Shown here: positions 16,840 through 24,556 of the stretch, one piece after another
How the letters are laid out: each line of letters starts with the position of its first letter
Numbering within the stretch: the stretch's first letter is position 1
Position numbers and translations under genes: made by a program
DNA from: Lachnospiraceae bacterium
Lineage (GTDB): Bacteria > Bacillota > Clostridia > Lachnospirales > Lachnospiraceae
NCBI GenBank assembly: GCA_015057665.1
Contig: SVDY01000009.1
Coordinates: forward strand, 24,987 to 87,147
Direction: 5' to 3'
Length of the DNA: 62,161 nucleotides
Notes under the pieces: model-generated
The model's database searches: none
What the model saw: the letters and a program-made list of their open reading frames with translations, nothing else
What the model was told of the DNA's origin: nothing

Positions 16840-17721
16840 ATGAAAAATGCCTCTGAAATAAATATACACTATAATAGAAGAAAGACAGTCAAAAGAATGA
16901 CTGTTTTTTTTCTGTTTATCGTAATGATTGTATGTGCATGTGGGAAAAAGGAAGAAAGCACAATCATAGAAAGCTACGAAATGGAGACAATGAACAATCA
17001 ACAGACGGCACTTTACAGTTACGATAATCTTCCCAATGAAAAATATGCCTGGTGGTTTAAAAGGAATGACGATCATGTCCAGCCGGAAACACAAAAAGAA
17101 GTAAACTTAGAACAGTACGATGCCTGGTATACGGCACCTGATACAGAGAAGAAAGTAGTTTATCTGACTTTTGACTGCGGGTATGAAAATGGATATACAG
17201 GTGCCATGTTGGATGCTTTAAAAAAACACAATGCCAAAGCTGTATTTTTCATTACAGCTCATTATGCAAAAGATGCCAAAGATTTAGTAAAGCGGATGAA
17301 AGAAGAAGGACACTATGTAGGAAATCATACGGCCTGGCATCCGGATCTGACGAAAGAAAGTACCAGAGACATTAAATTAGAGATAAAAGAATGTGAAGAT
17401 GCTATGTATGAACATACGGGCTATGCAATGGATCCGCTTTTCCGCCCTCCTAAGGGAGAATACAGCGAACGGGTTTTAAGGATTGTGCAGGATATGGGAT
17501 ATAAGACATTATTTTGGAGTCTTGCCTACCTGGATTACGACGTAAATGACCAGCCGGGGAAGGATTATGTTATAGACCACTATAAAAAATATATTCATCC
17601 GGGAGCCATTCCTTTGATACATAATGTATCGGAATCCAATGCCCAGGCACTGGATCAGGTGCTGACTGATCTGGAGGCAGCAGGGTATACCTATGGGGAT
17701 GCTATGGAGATTGGGAGATAA
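16840..17721 (+). CDS. pdaA: Polysaccharide deacetylase, PdaA-type (muramic delta-lactam formation)
   Basis: 293 residues. After a hydrophobic N-terminus ending in a lipobox-like VCAC (about residue 35) comes a NodB-type deacetylase: TFDCGYENGY (metal Asp, general base), NHTAWHPDLT (two metal His), FRPPKGEYSERVL, and the C-terminal PLIHNVS. TFDCGYE and NHTAWH are typical of PdaA, which removes acetyl groups from MurNAc in spore cortex after CwlD cuts the stem peptide. cwlD is also in this window (54761). The start could instead be Met at 16897, just before the hydrophobic segment; neither has a strong ribosome site. The lipoprotein assignment is inferred. Confidence 0.88.
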   Translation: MKNASEINIHYNRRKTVKRMTVFFLFIVMIVCACGKKEESTIIESYEMETMNNQQTALYSYDNLPNEKYAWWFKRNDDHVQPETQKEVNLEQYDAWYTAPDTEKKVVYLTFDCGYENGYTGAMLDALKKHNAKAVFFITAHYAKDAKDLVKRMKEEGHYVGNHTAWHPDLTKESTRDIKLEIKECEDAMYEHTGYAMDPLFRPPKGEYSERVLRIVQDMGYKTLFWSLAYLDYDVNDQPGKDYVIDHYKKYIHPGAIPLIHNVSESNAQALDQVLTDLEAAGYTYGDAMEIGR

Positions 17722-17936
17722 CGGCCAGATAAGAATTAGAAAGCGGAACAATAGCAGCATGGATATGAAAAGATGAAGAGATGGAAATTAATATATCCAT
17801 AGATGGATATATTGTTGACAAAAGGATAGAATAAAGATATTATAAGGATATATAGAGCCGACAAATGAACTGGAAGCTAAATCAAAAGATGAATGAAGAA
17901 GAAAAGAATATAAGAAGAAAAGAAGGAGGAAATGCC

Positions 17937-18755
17937 ATGACGATTGAACAGATGATTGAACGGAAAAAAGAATTAGGATTTACCTACGAACAGATTTCAG
18001 ATTTGACTGGGATTCCCATCAGCACGGTACAGAAAGTACTTGGCGGTTTTACCCAATCTCCAAGATATGCAACATTAGCAGCCCTTGAGAATCTTTTAGA
18101 AGACCCTATGCGTTCGATTTTCGTCACAAAGGAAGCTGCGCCGGCCTACTATGGAGTTACGGAGTCTGACCCGGAGCCAAAAGAGAAGAAGCAGGGATAT
18201 TTTACCCTGGAAGACTATTATGCCATTCCGGATGACCGCCGTGTTGAATTGATTGAAGGTGTCATTTACGATATGAGTGCGCCTACGGTAACACATCAGC
18301 TTATTGCAGGGGCAATTCATACAGAATTGAGTCTTTATATCCGTAGGAATAAAGGAAAGTGCATTCCGATGATTTCACCGGTGGATGTTCAGATAAAGTG
18401 CGATGATAAGAATATGGTTCAGCCGGATGTATTTGTCCTTTGTGACAGAAGCAGATTTAAAGAAGAGAACATCTATGGAGCACCGGAATTCATTGTAGAA
18501 GTCATATCCCCTTCCAGCAGAAGAAAAGACAATTTTACCAAACTTCTTCTTTATTGCGAAGCTGGGGTACGGGAATACTGGCTGGTTGATCCAAAGAAGA
18601 AATATGTCCTTGTATATGATTTGCAGAATGAGGAAGTTGATATGGCCAAAACTTATACATTCGAAGAAAAGGTTCCTGTGGGAATATTTGATGGAAAGTG
18701 TCTTATTGATTTTAAAGAGATTGATGAGTATATCACTTCATTGCAAGAAGAATAA
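17937..18755 (+). CDS. HTH-Uma2 fusion, putative nuclease-fold protein
   Basis: 272 residues. The first 55 look like a Cro/C1-type helix-turn-helix (LGFTYEQISDLTGIPISTVQ). Residues 85-265 match the Uma2/DUF820 restriction-endonuclease-like fold: RVELIEGVIYDMSAPT, QPDVFVLCD with the metal Asp, and EFIVEVISPSS with the Glu of the PD-(D/E)xK core. The ATG at 17937 follows AAGGAGG with ideal spacing. Uma2 genes are common in cyanobacteria and some Clostridia, but their function is unknown; the HTH suggests DNA binding. No methylase or mobile element is next to it. Confidence 0.85.
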   Translation: MTIEQMIERKKELGFTYEQISDLTGIPISTVQKVLGGFTQSPRYATLAALENLLEDPMRSIFVTKEAAPAYYGVTESDPEPKEKKQGYFTLEDYYAIPDDRRVELIEGVIYDMSAPTVTHQLIAGAIHTELSLYIRRNKGKCIPMISPVDVQIKCDDKNMVQPDVFVLCDRSRFKEENIYGAPEFIVEVISPSSRRKDNFTKLLLYCEAGVREYWLVDPKKKYVLVYDLQNEEVDMAKTYTFEEKVPVGIFDGKCLIDFKEIDEYITSLQEE

Positions 18756-18775
18756 TGGTGGAATTGAATTTCTGC

Positions 18776-18804
18776 TTGACAACATAGAATCTGCATGCTA
18801 TTAT
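18776..18804 (+). promoter_or_regulatory. Promoter of tRNA-Leu
   Basis: TTGACA (18776-18781) and TATTAT (18799-18804) are 17 bases apart, 14 bases before the tRNA. Confidence 0.8.
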
Positions 18805-18817
18805 AATCAAGTCGTAT

Positions 18818-18901
18818 GCGGATATGGCGGAATTGGCAGACGCGCATGATTCAGGTTCATGTGAGCTTTCGCTCATGCAAGTTCAAGTCTTGTTATCCGC
18901 A
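18818..18901 (+). tRNA. tRNA-Leu (anticodon CAG)
   Basis: 84 nt. The acceptor arms GCGGATA and TATCCGC pair, with discriminator A. The anticodon stem CATGA/TCATG holds loop TTCAGGT, anticodon CAG. The long variable arm (TGAGCTTTCGCTCA) marks a class II tRNA, and the T arm has loop TTCAAGT. CCA is not encoded. It has its own promoter and terminator. No integrase or repeated 3' end was seen. Confidence 0.96.
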
Positions 18902-18906
18902 TCCTA

Positions 18907-18949
18907 AGCACTGATTTTATTGGTTTCCAATGAAGTTGGTGCTTTTTTG
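18907..18949 (+). terminator. Terminator of tRNA-Leu
   Basis: A 17-bp stem (18907-18923 with 18927-18943, several G-U pairs) is followed by six T residues. Confidence 0.85.
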
Positions 18950-18963
18950 TTCTATAATAAACG

Positions 18964-18980
18964 AGTGTGCATCGCACACT
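18964..18980 (+). other. Small perfect hairpin
   Basis: AGTGTGC-ATC-GCACACT is followed by TTGTTCTT. It could be a second, weaker terminator behind the tRNA. Nothing else distinctive was seen up to 19027. Confidence 0.4.
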
Positions 18981-19026
18981 TTGTTCTTGGTTAAAAAACA
19001 TCTTTTTGTTGCGCATGATTTTGAAT

Positions 19027-19066
19027 GAAAGAAAGAAAGGAGGGACTTGCCAAAGCAAATCCCTCC
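19027..19066 (-). terminator. Minus-strand terminator-like hairpin
   Basis: Read leftward, GGAGGGA (19066-19060) pairs with TCCCTCC (19045-19039) across a 14-nt loop, then TTTCTTTCTTTC. It overlaps the -35 box of the rightward promoter at 19047 and may stop read-through of the toxin mRNA. Confidence 0.55.
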
Positions 19067-19076
19067 ATGGTATACT
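19047..19076 (+). promoter_or_regulatory. Promoter of the putative antitoxin RNA
   Basis: TTGCCA (19047-19052) and TATACT (19071-19076) are 18 bases apart. No open reading frame with a ribosome site follows before the hairpin at 19147. Confidence 0.55.
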
Positions 19077-19082
19077 CTACTT

Positions 19083-19190
19083 AGAAAGGTTAGTCGGAAA
19101 GAAACTCCGATTTGCCCTCAGTGCAATTGAATTAGTTTATTAGAAACAGCATCCAAGAACCCTGAGAAAGTATTTGGATGCTATTTCTTG
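19083..19190 (+). ncRNA. Putative antitoxin antisense RNA of a type I toxin
   Basis: An RNA of about 105-110 nt is predicted from the promoter at 19047 to the shared hairpin at 19147-19189. It contains a small hairpin (TCGGA-AAGAAAC-TCCGA) and overlaps the 3' end of the leftward toxin mRNA, the arrangement known for TxpA/RatA and BsrG/SR4. It also carries a TTGCCCTCA sequence that recurs in the toxin mRNA leader. Inference from layout; no expression data. Confidence 0.45.
19147..19189. terminator. Bidirectional hairpin at the 3' ends of toxin mRNA and antitoxin RNA
   Basis: AGCATCCAA (19148-19156) pairs with TTGGATGCT (19174-19182), with T-rich sequence on both outer sides. The toxin stop codon lies at its edge. 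Confidence 0.7.
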
Positions 19191-19264
19191 TTATGTGTAT
19201 CTATATAATAGGTCAGTGCCGCGAAAACTACTAACAATAAAGTCAAAACTTCCATCGTGTTCAT
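19181..19264 (-). CDS. Small hydrophobic toxin-like peptide (Hol-Tox type)
   Basis: 27 residues: a short N-terminus with MNTMEVLTLLL, one membrane segment continuing VVFAALTYYI, and a charged tail DTHNKK. This length and pattern match the putative holin-like type I toxins of Firmicutes, which insert in the membrane when their antisense RNA is limiting. GAAAGGAAGAGGGTG precedes the ATG; a GTG/ATG seven bases earlier is out of frame. A good leftward promoter lies at 19347-19375 (leader of about 75 nt), and a hairpin begins at the stop codon. Too short for routine gene calling. Confidence 0.7.
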   Translation of the reverse strand: MNTMEVLTLLLVVFAALTYYIDTHNKK

Positions 19265-19346
19265 AGGGCATCACCCTCTTCCTTTCGTAGAATTTGAGGG
19301 CAATCTATCAGAAAATCACATCCGCTTCCTGTTCGAGTACAGTTTC

Positions 19347-19375
19347 AGTATATCACAGAACAAATGTACTCACAA
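19347..19375 (-). promoter_or_regulatory. Promoter of the toxin-like gene
   Basis: On the minus strand TTGTGA (19375-19370) and TATACT (19352-19347) are 17 bases apart. Confidence 0.7.
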
Positions 19376-19418
19376 TAGAAATGGAAGAAATTACAAAATT
19401 TTGAAATTATATACCAAA

Positions 19419-19455
19419 TAAAAAGAAGCATTGCGAAAAGCAACGCTTCTTTTTA
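19419..19455 (-). terminator. Terminator of the PPi-PFK gene
   Basis: A stem of about 15 bp (AAAAAGAAGC-A-TTGC with GCAA-C-GCTTCTTTTT, one mismatch), 24 bases past the stop on the minus strand, with a T-rich exit. Confidence 0.85.
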
Positions 19456-19478
19456 TTTATCATAGTAATTTAAAGATA

Positions 19479-21140
19479 TTATTTTGCCTGCTCAAGAGCA
19501 AGTGTTACTGTTGTAATATCACATACTTCTGTTGGTCCGTAGTACTGGATCGCACCAGGGAATGTGAAGCAAGTGTCTTTTGCCCATTCTTCACGGTGTG
19601 CTTCAAAGTATTTAAATGGAGCACCGTCAAGTTCTACTAAAGCTTTCTTGATAACCGGTTTGTCTTCGCCGTGTCTTCTTTCGATGTTCATCATCTTTGT
19701 GATTGGCATACCGCCTGCAACCCATTCATTTGCTGGAGCAGAAAGGTTGGAAACTTTGGATAAGTATCCGTTGTAGCCATACTGGATGAGCATGAATGCG
19801 TTGTAACCTAAAGAGTAGCAGTAGTCAGCATCGAAGTTGGATGGGAATGCGCAGCGTCCTTCGTAACCAAAGAAGTGATGAAGGGCACCGAATTTGCCTT
19901 TGTATGTACCAGCTGCTTTTCTTGCTGCTAATTTGTCAGCTACTAAAGCGGAGAATAATTTTTCGGATTCGATTAAGGATACCTGTACGTTGCCGTGTGG
20001 GTCTCTTTCTAAGAATAACTGCTGCTGGATGGACTGTGGAAGGATTGCAAATACTGCCATAGATTCTTTTGTTAAACCAGCTTCGATAAATGCATATTTG
20101 TCTGCCCATGTTGGAAGAGCGTTAAATGCATCGGCTTTGCTTCCTGCAAGAAGTTCGTTGATTTCGTGGATGAGTACGGAGAATTCAGGAACGAATTCAA
20201 CAACGCCTTCAGGGATGATAGCAACACCAAAGTTCATACCATTGTTACCACGTGTTTCTACGGAATCAGCAATGTAGTCAGCGATTGCAGAAAGAGACAT
20301 TTTCTTAGCTGCAACTTCTTCAGATACTAAGCAGATATTTGGCTGTGTCTTAAGCGCACATTCTAAAGCTACGTGAGAAGCAGAACGTCCCATAACTTTA
20401 ATGAAGTGCCAGTATTTCTTAGCTGAGTTGGCATCTCTTTCGATATTGCCGATGAGTTCTGCATAAGTTTTTGTTGCTGTATCAAAACCGAAGGAACATT
20501 CGATATCTTCGTTCTTAAGGTCGCCGTCGATTGTCTTAGGACATCCGATTACCTGTACGCCTGTGTTGTTTGCTGCCATGTATTCAGCAAGAACGCCGGC
20601 ATTTGTGTTGGAGTCGTCGCCACCGATGATAACGATAGCTGTGATGCCGTGTTTTTTGCAGACGTCAGCTACGATTGCAAACTGTTCCTGAGTTTCAAGT
20701 TTTGTTCTGCCGGAACCGATGATATCGAAACCGCCTGTATTTCTGTAAGCATCAATATATGCGTCATCGAATACGATGTAATCATCGTCGATTAATCCGC
20801 TTGGACCGCCTTTGAAACCGAAAAGTTCGTTTTCAGGGTTTGTTGCCTTTAAAGCATCATATAAACCACAGATAACGTTGTGACCGCCTGGAGCCTGTCC
20901 GCCGGAAAGGATAACACCTACGATCTGTTTCTTAGCAACAGAAGTGTTAGCACCTTTCTGGAATGTGATTTCTTTTTTTCCATAAGTATTTGGGAAAAGT
21001 GCTTTGATCTTATCCTGGTCTGCTACGCTCTGTGTTTCAGCGCCTTCACATACACAGATCTCAGCAATGCCGTTTCTGAGCATTCCAGGAAGCTTTGGGG
21101 AATACTCATATCTTGCTTTCTGTAATGGTGAAATATTCAT
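19479..21140 (-). CDS. pfp: Diphosphate:fructose-6-phosphate 1-phosphotransferase
   Basis: 553 residues, the long PPi-dependent type shared with plants and spirochaetes rather than the 320-residue ATP enzyme. [12 protein letters not shown] is the phosphate-binding loop, IIGGDDSN has the second Asp that marks PPi use, and CPKTIDGDL holds the catalytic base. [14 protein letters not shown] and [13 protein letters not shown] are family motifs. It interconverts F6P and F1,6BP with pyrophosphate, saving ATP in glycolysis in this anaerobe. AAAGGAGATAAGGAG precedes the ATG. Transcribed alone, with its own promoter and terminator. Confidence 0.96.
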   Translation of the reverse strand: MNISPLQKARYEYSPKLPGMLRNGIAEICVCEGAETQSVADQDKIKALFPNTYGKKEITFQKGANTSVAKKQIVGVILSGGQAPGGHNVICGLYDALKATNPENELFGFKGGPSGLIDDDYIVFDDAYIDAYRNTGGFDIIGSGRTKLETQEQFAIVADVCKKHGITAIVIIGGDDSNTNAGVLAEYMAANNTGVQVIGCPKTIDGDLKNEDIECSFGFDTATKTYAELIGNIERDANSAKKYWHFIKVMGRSASHVALECALKTQPNICLVSEEVAAKKMSLSAIADYIADSVETRGNNGMNFGVAIIPEGVVEFVPEFSVLIHEINELLAGSKADAFNALPTWADKYAFIEAGLTKESMAVFAILPQSIQQQLFLERDPHGNVQVSLIESEKLFSALVADKLAARKAAGTYKGKFGALHHFFGYEGRCAFPSNFDADYCYSLGYNAFMLIQYGYNGYLSKVSNLSAPANEWVAGGMPITKMMNIERRHGEDKPVIKKALVELDGAPFKYFEAHREEWAKDTCFTFPGAIQYYGPTEVCDITTVTLALEQAK

Positions 21141-21193
21141 ACTTATATCTCCTTATCTCCTTTATTAAGTATTGTTTTGTTACATTGTTTAGG

Positions 21194-21222
21194 ATTTTAA
21201 TACATTTTTATGGAAATGTAAA
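21194..21222 (-). promoter_or_regulatory. Promoter of the PPi-PFK gene
   Basis: On the minus strand TTTACA (21222-21217) and TAAAAT (21199-21194) are 17 bases apart. The rest of the 319-base divergent gap holds the promoter at 21370 and no recognisable gene. Confidence 0.6.
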
Positions 21223-21369
21223 CTAATAAAAATAAGATTATTATGTACGAAACTGTTTTTTTATTATAAATTGGGTGTTCCTGTGTACAAAATATGGATG
21301 AAATATATGAAGAAATGTTATGAAAAGGAAAAAATTATCATTTATTCAGCTGCTTTATGAAATTCATTA

Positions 21370-21399
21370 TAGACAATCGAATGATACTGATTATATTAT
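21370..21399 (+). promoter_or_regulatory. Candidate promoter of the DUF951 gene
   Basis: TAGACA (21370-21375) and TATTAT (21394-21399) are 18 bases apart. Confidence 0.5.
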
Positions 21400-21459
21400 A
21401 AGGAAAAGAGAAACTGACGTTGACAGCAGATTACAATATCAACCCAAAAAGGAAATATT

Positions 21460-21666
21460 ATGGAACAAAGAATTGAAATTGGCGATGTAATCAAAATGAA
21501 AAAACAGCATCCTTGCGGAACCAATGAATGGGAAGTGCTTAGAACAGGCATGGATTTCCGTTTAAAATGTCTGGGATGTGAACATCAGGTTATGGTGCCT
21601 AGAAAGTTAGTGGAGAAGAATTTCCGCGGATTTCTCAGCCGCGTGGAAGTGACGGCAGATATTTAA
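21460..21666 (+). CDS. DUF951 family protein (YyzM-like)
   Basis: 68 residues, matching the DUF951 family: IGDVIKMKKQHPCGTNEWEV, then GMDFRLKCLGC, then MVPRKLVEKNF. The KCLGC cysteine pair with the HPCG cysteine may bind metal (inference). The family is small and widely conserved in Firmicutes, commonly just upstream of rpsF, as here. Function unknown. AAAAAGGAAAT precedes the ATG. rpsF has its own promoter, so the two are probably not one unit. Confidence 0.9.
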   Translation: MEQRIEIGDVIKMKKQHPCGTNEWEVLRTGMDFRLKCLGCEHQVMVPRKLVEKNFRGFLSRVEVTADI

Positions 21667-21733
21667 AGCACTGTCATCTGCAAAAATGTGCAAAAAAGCC
21701 TGAAAATAAAGGAAAATTTATATATTTTCCCCC

Positions 21734-21762
21734 TTGCAATCCAGAATGATCTATGTTATCAT
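21734..21762 (+). promoter_or_regulatory. Promoter of the rpsF operon
   Basis: TTGCAA (21734-21739) and TATCAT (21757-21762) are 17 bases apart. Confidence 0.75.
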
Positions 21763-21785
21763 TTGAAATTGTGATATGTAAAAAT

Positions 21786-21825
21786 CCTTGCTCTTTCGAG
21801 ATGAGAGAGCCAAAAGACCAAGAGG
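21786..21825 (+). promoter_or_regulatory. Structured rpsF leader, candidate S6:S18 autoregulatory site
   Basis: An 8-bp hairpin (GCTCTTTC with GAGAGAGC, 21790-21810) sits directly upstream of the AGGAGGTG site, with a weak outer CTT/AAG pairing. S6:S18-binding leaders are known upstream of rpsF in many bacteria; this position fits, but I cannot match the consensus with confidence. Confidence 0.35.
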
Positions 21826-21839
21826 AGGTGCAAACAACG

Positions 21840-22127
21840 ATGAATAAGTATGAATTAGCATTGGTTGTTAATGCAAAGATCGAAGACGACGCTAGAACAG
21901 CAGCCGTAGATAAAGCAAAAGCTTTAATCGAAAGATTCGGCGGCACAATTACTAACGTAGATGAATGGGGTAAGAAAAAATTAGCTTACGAAATTCAGAA
22001 GATGAAGGAAGGATATTACTACTTCATCCAATTCGATGCATCTAGTGAAGCTCCAGCTGAAATCGAACATAGACTTCGTATCATGGAAGCTGTACTTAGA
22101 TTCTTATGCGTTAGACAGGATGCATAG
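21840..22127 (+). CDS. rpsF: 30S ribosomal protein S6
   Basis: 95 residues. MNKYELALVVNAKIEDDART and the GKKKLAYEIQKMKEGYYYFIQF motif are typical S6. It binds 16S rRNA with S18. The ATG at 21840 follows AGAGGAGGTG; longer in-frame extensions upstream would run through the leader hairpin. First gene of the classic rpsF-ssb-rpsR operon. Confidence 0.98.
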   Translation: MNKYELALVVNAKIEDDARTAAVDKAKALIERFGGTITNVDEWGKKKLAYEIQKMKEGYYYFIQFDASSEAPAEIEHRLRIMEAVLRFLCVRQDA

Positions 22128-22154
22128 TTAGCATAGGGATTGGAGGAAATCCGA

Positions 22155-22622
22155 ATGAATAAAGTAGTTTTAATGGGTCGTTTAACAAGAGATCCTGAAG
22201 TCCGCTACTCCCAGGGAGCAAGCCAGACAGCAGTAGCTCGTTTTTCTTTAGCAGTACAGAGAAGATTCAAACGTGAAGGCGATGCCGACGCAGACTTCAT
22301 CAACTGTGTTGCATTTGGAAGACAGGCTGAATTTGCAGAGAAATACTTCAGACAGGGAATGAGAATCTGCATTTCCGGACGTATTCAGACAGGAAGCTAT
22401 GTGAACCGCGATGGCGTGAAGGTTTATACAACTGACGTAGTTGTGGAAGAACAGGACTTCTGTGAAAGCAAAAACTCTGCAGGCCAGCAGATGGGTGGAT
22501 ACGCAGATAACGGCTATCAGCCGGCACCTGCATATAGCGGCAGACCAGCACCTAGTGCGGCAGCAGGAGATGGTTTTATGACTATTCCAGATGGACTGGA
22601 AGAAGAACTGCCTTTCGCTTAA
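22155..22622 (+). CDS. ssb: Single-stranded DNA-binding protein
   Basis: 155 residues. The OB-fold begins MNKVVLMGRLTRDPEVRYS and contains VARFSLAVQRRF and FINCVAFGRQAEFAEKYF. A Gly/Pro/Gln-rich linker of about 40 residues leads to the acidic tip EEELPFA, the partner-binding tail. The ATG at 22155 follows TTGGAGGAAAT. Binds ssDNA in replication and repair; cotranscribed with S6 and S18. Confidence 0.98.
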   Translation: MNKVVLMGRLTRDPEVRYSQGASQTAVARFSLAVQRRFKREGDADADFINCVAFGRQAEFAEKYFRQGMRICISGRIQTGSYVNRDGVKVYTTDVVVEEQDFCESKNSAGQQMGGYADNGYQPAPAYSGRPAPSAAAGDGFMTIPDGLEEELPFA

Positions 22623-22653
22623 AACAGTAGTTATTTAATTAGGAGGTAATATC

Positions 22654-22917
22654 ATGGCATACAATAAAGCAGAACGTGCTGATTCCCCAATGAAAAGACG
22701 TGGAATCCGCAGAAGAAAAAAAGTTTGTGTTTTCTGTGCAGAAAAGAACGCTGTAATTGATTACAAAGATACAAACAAACTTAAAAGATTCGTATCTGAA
22801 AGAGGTAAAATCTTACCTAGAAGAATTACAGGAACATGTGCGAAACATCAGAGAGCTTTAACTGTAGCAATCAAGAGAGCTCGTCATATCGCATTAATGC
22901 CTTACGTAGCTGAATAA
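22654..22917 (+). CDS. rpsR: 30S ribosomal protein S18
   Basis: 87 residues. [21 protein letters not shown] and the [20 protein letters not shown] block are S18 signatures. Three Cys are present, including VCVFC, which suggests the zinc-type form. TAGGAGGT precedes the ATG. Last gene of the operon. Confidence 0.98.
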   Translation: MAYNKAERADSPMKRRGIRRRKKVCVFCAEKNAVIDYKDTNKLKRFVSERGKILPRRITGTCAKHQRALTVAIKRARHIALMPYVAE

Positions 22918-22950
22918 TCAGTAAGTAGGACGATTTAAGAATTGAGAATT

Positions 22951-22986
22951 AGGCCTTTGGATCAGTTGATCTGAGGGCCTTTTTTA
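22951..22986 (+). terminator. Terminator of the rpsF operon
   Basis: A 14-bp stem (AGGCCTTTGGATCA with TGATCTGAGGGCCT, G-U pairs) is followed by TTTTTATT. Confidence 0.85.
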
Positions 22987-23090
22987 TTGCATAGGACATA
23001 TTGTTCTTGAGTAAAATCAACAAAAACAGAAGAGAATATGAAATCATTTCCGTGACAACCTTAAAAAAATATGAAATATAAAGGATTACA

Positions 23091-23119
23091 TTGAGAAAAA
23101 GAGAAACCGATGATATAAT
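23091..23119 (+). promoter_or_regulatory. Promoter of the polysaccharide locus
   Basis: TTGAGA (23091-23096) and TATAAT (23114-23119) are 17 bases apart. The next terminator on this strand is at 37411, so it may drive about 14 kb. Confidence 0.8.
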
Positions 23120-23166
23120 ATTATGTTGAAGTAAAAGAAACCTAGATAAATAAGAGGTATATTACG

Positions 23167-24540
23167 ATGGATAAAAGAAAATTTGAGCAATATAAGAAAA
23201 TGATGCGTTTCATGGCAGCTATGTTTGTTGTTGTATGCGCTACGATAATCTTTGTAAGCTTTTGGAAAACATATTATAATGCAGGGATTGTATTTCCGTT
23301 TTATTTTAAAGGATATTGGCTGATTGCTGCGTTTTATGTTTTCTTCTTTGTACTCTTCCTGTACATTTATGGTGGAACCGGTTATGGATATTTAAGAAGT
23401 AATAATATTATTTTCTCGCAGATTCTGGCTCTGATTTGTGCCAATGCGGCTATTTATCTGGAAACCGTGCTTCTCTCAGTTAAATTCGTCAGTCTGGTGC
23501 CTATCATTGAGATGACGGCGGTTCAGATGATCATAGTTGCTGTTATTACTTTTCTGTTGGAAAAAATGTTTGAAAAAATGTTTCCACCACGTAAGATTAC
23601 AGTACTGTATCAGGAATATGATCCTTCCGATCTGCTTCGTAAAGTACAAACACGAACAGACAGATACTTAATTGATAAAGTTGTACATGTTGATATGGAA
23701 TGGGAGCAGCTTCTTGAAATCATGGATCGAAGTGAAGCGGTAATGGTATATGATATTCATTCAGAACTGAAAAATAAAATCATGAAATACTGTTACGAGA
23801 AAGATATCAGATTGTATGTAACACCGAAGATTTCCGATATTTTAACCCGCAGTTCCGAAAATATTCATTTATTCGATACACCGCTGTTATTAATGAGAAA
23901 TAATGGCCTTTCTTTCGAAGACAGGGTATTAAAGCGCCTAATGGATGTTGTGGTATCTCTGCTTGTTATTGTTGTAACGGCACCGATTATGGTAATTATT
24001 GCGGCAGCAATCAAGCTTCATGACGGCGGCCCTGTATTCTTTAAACAGAAACGCTGTACGTTAGATGGGAAAGTGTTTGAAATTCACAAATTCAGAAGTA
24101 TGATTGTGGATGCGGAAAAAGATGGTATTTCTGTACCGGCATCCGAAAAAGATCCGCGCATTACGCCGATTGGAAATATTATCAGAGCGACAAGACTGGA
24201 TGAGCTTCCTCAGATTTTCGATATCCTTGTTGGTAATATGAGTCTTGTAGGTCCAAGACCGGAACGAATCGAGCATGTAGAGAAATACACAGAAGATATT
24301 CCAGAATTTGCCTACCGACTGAAAGTAAAAGGCGGACTTACCGGATATGCTCAGATTTATGGTAAATATAACACAACCGCTTATGATAAGTTAAAGCTGG
24401 ATTTGATGTACATTCAGAATTATTCTATTTTATTGGATCTGAAACTGATTTTCATGACAATCAAAATTATTTTCATGAAAGAAAGTACAGAAGGCTTTGA
24501 TGAAAAGCAGATCAGCGAAATTCAGTCAAAGAATGAATAA
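23167..24540 (+). CDS. Polyprenyl-phosphate sugar-1-phosphate transferase (initiating)
   Basis: 457 residues. Four or five N-terminal membrane segments (15-35, 45-65, 80-100, 105-125), a nucleotide-binding-like middle (140-235), a further membrane segment (about 262-285), then the bacterial sugar transferase domain: KRLMDVVVS, GPVFFKQKRCTLDGKVFEI, FRSM, RATRLDELPQIFDIL, MSLVGPRPE and GGLTGYAQI. It moves a hexose-1-phosphate from UDP-sugar to undecaprenyl phosphate, starting the repeat unit. Whether the sugar is Glc, Gal or a GlcNAc derivative cannot be told. First gene of the locus. Confidence 0.93.
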   Translation: MDKRKFEQYKKMMRFMAAMFVVVCATIIFVSFWKTYYNAGIVFPFYFKGYWLIAAFYVFFFVLFLYIYGGTGYGYLRSNNIIFSQILALICANAAIYLETVLLSVKFVSLVPIIEMTAVQMIIVAVITFLLEKMFEKMFPPRKITVLYQEYDPSDLLRKVQTRTDRYLIDKVVHVDMEWEQLLEIMDRSEAVMVYDIHSELKNKIMKYCYEKDIRLYVTPKISDILTRSSENIHLFDTPLLLMRNNGLSFEDRVLKRLMDVVVSLLVIVVTAPIMVIIAAAIKLHDGGPVFFKQKRCTLDGKVFEIHKFRSMIVDAEKDGISVPASEKDPRITPIGNIIRATRLDELPQIFDILVGNMSLVGPRPERIEHVEKYTEDIPEFAYRLKVKGGLTGYAQIYGKYNTTAYDKLKLDLMYIQNYSILLDLKLIFMTIKIIFMKESTEGFDEKQISEIQSKNE

Positions 24541-24556
24541 GATAAGAGGAGAAAAG

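Noticed and set aside
17509..17936. A small gene between pdaA and the HTH-Uma2 gene
   Set aside because: The 215-base gap after pdaA has no frame with a ribosome site; the longer in-frame start at 17865 for the Uma2 gene lacks one as well.
18818..18949. tRNA-Leu as an integration site for a mobile element
   Set aside because: No integrase and no repeated tRNA 3' end were seen nearby; the adjacent toxin-like locus alone is not evidence of an island.
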